Source: Cloacimonetes bacterium UBA6097
Lineage (GTDB): Bacteria; Cloacimonadota; Cloacimonadia; Cloacimonadales; Cloacimonadaceae
Assembly: GCA_002435865.1 (NCBI GenBank)
Contig: DIWV01000005.1
Span: 1-64,000, forward strand
Direction of reading: 5' to 3'
DNA: 64,000 bases
In this document: one piece after another, positions 62,393 through 64,000 of the stretch
How positions within the stretch are numbered: position 1 is the stretch's first letter
How the letters are laid out: every line of letters begins with the position of its first letter
Position numbers and translations under genes: made by a program
Notes under the pieces: generated by a model
Told to the model about the DNA's origin: nothing
Database searches by the model: none
What the model saw: only the letters and a program-made list of their open reading frames with translations

Positions 62393-64000
62393 ATGGATTT
62401 TATTATCAAATACAGCTTAGAAAAGGTTCTGGAACTTGATGTGGAATTGTCTTTAGATGATTTTGCTGAAAAACTTGAACCAAACACACTCTATATTAAT
62501 AAACTACCTCACCTGGACTATCACGATTTTAAATTGAATGGTAAAAGAGAAATATTATGCGGTGATGTTATAGGTAAGCCGCTTTTAGATTCACAGACAT
62601 CTACCAAACGGGGATTCTTTTATAGGTTCATCATTGACGAAAATAAAAAAAGCATAGAGATCATGCCTGATTTTCATTGCATGCTTCCCGTTTATTATTC
62701 TGAACTTGGCAATCTGGCTATTATCTCTTCCTCTTACAATTCTATTTTAAAAGAGCTTAAAACCACCAGTAAATCTGATAGTTTCTATGCGGAAATTGCA
62801 GTTCTATACTCATCTTTAGGCGACTCAACATACATCAAAGAAATTAAAAGGCTTACATACGGAAAAAGCATTATCCTTTCAAATGCAAAACTCCATGCAG
62901 TTCAGAATTACAGATTTTACGACAACCTTGCAGAATTTCCTCATAAATTTGAAAAAGCAATTCATGATGTCACAGATTGTTTCGTTGATAAATCAGGAGA
63001 TTACTTCGAATCCTCCAATGCAATTTCTTTGACAGGTGGATTTGATGGCCGCACAATAACTGGATGTGCACATTATCATAAGACTGATTTCATTAATTTC
63101 TCATATGGGAAAATAGGTTCTCCCGACGTGGATGTGCCTATATCATTATCTCAAAAACTTGGTTTAAATTATAGCCTTATAGAGCTTAACAGAGAGTATC
63201 TTCATGACCAGCACCTCCAATGTTTGCGGGAGTATTTGTTAAATACCGGTGGTTTGAATGGATTTTTGTATCCGCAAAGCATTTTCTACGTAAAAAAGTT
63301 GGGGAGATTCTGGAATAACATTGTAACCGGATATATGGGAAGTGAGGTGCTGCGTTCTACAAGGGAACCTGATTGTGAAATCATTTCTCCGGCGATATTT
63401 GATATTTTGCTTAATGGTATCACGCAAAATAATTGGGCTTATTCAAGATGTGGTCATTTTAAGGAACTTGAACTTATTACTTCAACCCAGGATATTACGG
63501 ATGTATTAAATAATATATCACAGTATTTTATGGATTTGCCGCAGGATTTGTCATTAAATCAAAAATTCATCTCTTATGCATATGAAAATCTATACCGCAA
63601 CACATTTGGTCCATGGATATATAACGGAATGCACTATTCGAAAATCAGAGCACCTTTCTTGGATTACGATTTCTTTAAGTCAATATCAACTACGGAAGTA
63701 TCACAGTTTTACAAGCCATTTCCAGAGACAAAACTGAGTAAAAGAATGAGAAACTTAGTATTTTATGCCGTTGTTTTAGATAAAACCTGGCCAGAATTAG
63801 GTAAATTACCAATATCAAAAGGATATTCCCCTATAGATTTGATTTCAGCTACAGGAAAGTTAAACATATTACTAAACTATTCCAAGGCAAAGAAGAAAAA
63901 AGATATCCATGGTCTTGACAAATTAAACAGTGTAAGTGGAGCAAATCAGTATATAAATTCATTGATTAATACTGAAACGATTAACCCAACATTAATTGAG
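62393..64000 (+). CDS. Asparagine-synthase-like protein (partial, runs off the right edge)
   Basis: The frame is open from the ATG at 62393 (GAGGTAGGA just upstream) to the window edge: 536 codons, no stop. Residue 2 is Asp, so there is no glutaminase Cys. FHCMLPVYYSELGNLAIISSS corresponds to the end of the N-terminal domain. The PP-loop is degenerate, AISLTGGFDGRTITG (SGG-DS expected; the Ser after Asp is Gly). NIVTGYMGSEVLRS and IRAPFLDYDFFKSI match later blocks of the family. It is paralogous in type to the protein at 49744 but diverged. Confidence 0.82.
   Translation, partial: MDFIIKYSLEKVLELDVELSLDDFAEKLEPNTLYINKLPHLDYHDFKLNGKREILCGDVIGKPLLDSQTSTKRGFFYRFIIDENKKSIEIMPDFHCMLPVYYSELGNLAIISSSYNSILKELKTTSKSDSFYAEIAVLYSSLGDSTYIKEIKRLTYGKSIILSNAKLHAVQNYRFYDNLAEFPHKFEKAIHDVTDCFVDKSGDYFESSNAISLTGGFDGRTITGCAHYHKTDFINFSYGKIGSPDVDVPISLSQKLGLNYSLIELNREYLHDQHLQCLREYLLNTGGLNGFLYPQSIFYVKKLGRFWNNIVTGYMGSEVLRSTREPDCEIISPAIFDILLNGITQNNWAYSRCGHFKELELITSTQDITDVLNNISQYFMDLPQDLSLNQKFISYAYENLYRNTFGPWIYNGMHYSKIRAPFLDYDFFKSISTTEVSQFYKPFPETKLSKRMRNLVFYAVVLDKTWPELGKLPISKGYSPIDLISATGKLNILLNYSKAKKKKDIHGLDKLNSVSGANQYINSLINTETINPTLIE

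Overview
The window is bacterial and almost entirely coding. Two proteins carry a C-terminal sorting domain of the type IX (Por) secretion system. One sits beside tandem PEGA repeats and the other on a PorZ-like propeller protein. Together with the moderate-to-low GC content and a glycan locus tens of kilobases long, this points to a member of the Fibrobacterota-Chlorobiota-Bacteroidota (FCB) superphylum. Cloacimonadota is my best guess, but that is an inference: there is no rRNA or other decisive marker here.

Region 1 (1-9.5 kb) is mostly housekeeping. It holds the 3' end of an unknown gene, a 1080-residue secreted PEGA-repeat protein closed by a good terminator, hisS, a convergent RNase II-family gene, tRNA-Arg(CCU), aspartate-semialdehyde dehydrogenase (asd) and an M20 amidohydrolase.

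Region 2 (9.5-19.5 kb, minus strand) is one tightly packed operon of seven genes. It starts from a consensus sigma-70 promoter (TTGACA, 17 bp, TATAAA) at 19511-19539. The order is a polysaccharide-deacetylase-like protein, three glycosyltransferases, a WecA/MraY-type polyprenyl-phosphate sugar-phosphate transferase, a PorZ-like protein and aroB. aroB has no ATG, GTG or TTG start; it appears to begin at an AUA behind a perfect AGGAGG.

A 1.1-kb repeat-rich spacer (19.5-20.6 kb) without genes separates regions 2 and 3. It holds a 16-bp perfect inverted repeat and dispersed hairpin repeats.

Region 3 (20.6-64 kb, plus strand) is a very large surface-glycan locus that continues past the right edge. 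It contains nucleotide-sugar enzymes (two SDR epimerase/dehydratases, two nucleotidyltransferases including RmlA, and PLP sugar aminotransferases of WecE and LegC type) and a NeuD-like acyltransferase. It also has two sets of DPM-like GT2, UPF0104-type flippase-like and GT39-like membrane proteins. A small carboxylic-acid module (MaoC hydratase, CitE-like lyase, PaaK/CapK-like ligase) and an ATP-grasp ligase suggest acyl or amino-acid decoration. Four GNAT/FemAB-like transferases, a NodB-like deacetylase and an AlgI/SGNH O-acetylation pair would decorate further. Export and polymerisation are covered by Wzx- and Wzy-like proteins. The last stretch is a bi-domain oxidoreductase, a heparinase II/III-like protein, a glycosyltransferase and asparagine-synthase-like proteins.

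The most unusual observation is a repeat family built from CACAAATG units. At 29231-29713 inverted arrays of this unit bound a gene for a GxxExxY (PDDEXK_3-like) predicted nuclease. At 42551-42690 a short gene-less relative lies in frame inside a LegC-type aminotransferase gene and adds about 47 residues. This looks like a small mobile cassette with a non-autonomous, protein-tolerated derivative.
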